Below are positions 6,043 to 6,553 of a stretch of 6,553 nt of DNA, piece by piece; the first letter of the stretch is position 1, and the number at the start of each line of letters is the position of its first letter. This DNA is from SAR116 cluster bacterium (GTDB lineage Bacteria; Pseudomonadota; Alphaproteobacteria; Puniceispirillales; Puniceispirillaceae). The translations under genes were made by a program, and so were the position numbers. The DNA lies in contig NYYG01000023.1 in the NCBI GenBank assembly GCA_002686685.1, positions 7,825 through 14,377 of the forward strand, in the 5' to 3' direction. Below the pieces are notes generated by a model. The model was not told the DNA's origin. It made no database searches and was given only the letters and a program-made list of their open reading frames with translations.

Positions 6043-6553
6043 TTATGTCTGATTCAGTGAAGCAACAGACTTCACGCATACCTGCTGTAACAACTGCTGT
6101 ATAGGTGTAATGACGGCACCCAGTTCAGCTGGCAATGTGTCGGCGCATTCACCCGCGCGCGCCATCAACGCCGTCATCCGTCGCGCCGCTTCGCCAGCAG
6201 CAGATGACTCCAGAATGGCCGCCAGCCAGCCATCGAAACCGGCGTCATCGCCGCTTGCATACCACGAATCAAAGGCAGCACGGCTTTCATCATCCAGCGT
6301 CGCGCGAAACAGGACCACCACGCCATTGGGCGCGCGGCGGCGCATGTCGGACCCGCAAGTATTTGCACCGTCACCACCGCTGAAATTCAGAATATCATTG
6401 CCAATCTGATAGGCATTGCCGAGCGCCCGGAAACACTGACCGATGGTTGTTGCCGAATTGCCATGCAACGCCATGGTTGCCACACCTTCCAGCGGCGCTG
6501 TCAGCAAGGGGGCTGTCTTGTCGCCCGCGCCCTGCAGGTAAGCATCCCAGCTG
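6043..6553 (-). CDS. crtE: Polyprenyl (geranylgeranyl) diphosphate synthase, C-terminal part; 5' end outside the window
   Basis: By position and family this should make geranylgeranyl diphosphate from IPP and allylic diphosphates, feeding CrtB. The frame is open to the right edge, giving 169 residues; a TTG at 6505-6507 is internal, not the start. From the right edge there is YLQGAGDKTAPLL, matching the family YxxMxxxKTGAL region with the diphosphate-contacting lysine present (codon 6517-6519). Then comes YQIGNDILN (codons down to 6385), aligned with the usual QIxDDxLD second aspartate-rich motif. It is followed by GANTCGSDM, where the family normally has GKxxGxD. The motif is therefore NDILN instead of DDxxD, and the GK lysine is replaced by asparagine. 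The first aspartate-rich motif is beyond the window, so activity cannot be fully judged. The stop TAA (6043-6045) is 10 bases before crtI. An alternative is a divergent polyprenyl synthase or a regulatory-type subunit. The operon position makes CrtE most likely. Confidence 0.8.
   Translation of the reverse strand, partial: SWDAYLQGAGDKTAPLLTAPLEGVATMALHGNSATTIGQCFRALGNAYQIGNDILNFSGGDGANTCGSDMRRRAPNGVVVLFRATLDDESRAAFDSWYASGDDAGFDGWLAAILESSAAGEAARRMTALMARAGECADTLPAELGAVITPIQQLLQQVCVKSVASLNQT

Larger units (their letters stand above)
465..6553 (-). other. Retinal biosynthesis operon crtE-crtI-crtB-crtY-blh-fni
   Basis: Six consecutive co-directional genes have junctions of 10-base gap (crtE/crtI), 22-base gap (crtI/crtB, if the 4450 start is right), 11-base overlap (crtB/crtY), 10-base overlap (crtY/blh) and 5-base gap (blh/fni). 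There is no room for an internal intergenic promoter, so transcription must start to the right of the window. The set matches known proteorhodopsin photosystem clusters, and the lack of carotenoid hydroxylase or ketolase genes points to retinal as the product. A rhodopsin gene is expected next to crtE, but it cannot be seen here. Confidence 0.85.

Noticed and set aside
6505..6507. TTG as the start codon of crtE
   Set aside because: The same frame continues to the window edge with the conserved KT-containing segment upstream, so this TTG is an internal leucine codon.
1..6553. CRISPR arrays, tRNA or rRNA genes, insertion sequences, riboswitches
   Set aside because: Nearly every base is inside a recognised coding gene, and I saw no repeat arrays, transposase motifs, tRNA-like sequence or long untranslated leader.

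Overview
The window is a compact isoprenoid-to-retinal biosynthesis operon on the minus strand, preceded at the left edge by the 3' end of an unrelated plus-strand housekeeping gene. Reading the minus strand in transcription order (right to left), the genes are crtE (3' part only), crtI, crtB, crtY, blh and a type 2 isopentenyl-diphosphate isomerase (fni/idi2). This is the set needed to make beta-carotene from C5 units and cleave it to retinal. No carotenoid-decorating gene (hydroxylase, ketolase, glycosyltransferase) lies between them, so retinal rather than a pigment is the likely end product.

This gene set and order match the proteorhodopsin photosystem clusters known from marine planktonic bacteria. 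The moderately GC-rich sequence and alphaproteobacterial-looking proteins suggest a marine alphaproteobacterium, possibly SAR116-like. That placement is inference from memory of gene order, not from any search. No rhodopsin gene is in the window. If the pattern holds, it should lie just beyond the right edge, upstream of crtE.

Layout: bases 1-422 (+) hold the C-terminal half of gloB (glyoxalase II). Bases 423-464 are a short convergent intergenic gap with a small inverted repeat. Bases 465-1538 (-) are fni; 1544-2401 (-) blh; 2392-3528 (-) crtY; 3518-4450 (-) crtB; 4473-6032 (-) crtI; 6043-6553 (-) the 3' part of crtE. Neighbouring genes overlap by 10-11 bp or are 5-22 bp apart, so they are probably co-transcribed and partly translationally coupled. 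No intergenic stretch exceeds 42 bases, so the operon promoter must lie to the right of the window.

How the genes work together: Fni interconverts IPP and DMAPP. CrtE builds geranylgeranyl diphosphate, CrtB joins two molecules to phytoene, CrtI desaturates phytoene to lycopene, CrtY cyclises lycopene to beta-carotene, and Blh splits beta-carotene into two retinals. The most notable departures from family consensus are an altered second aspartate-rich motif in CrtE (NDILN) and an altered nucleotide-binding loop in CrtY (GDGCAA).
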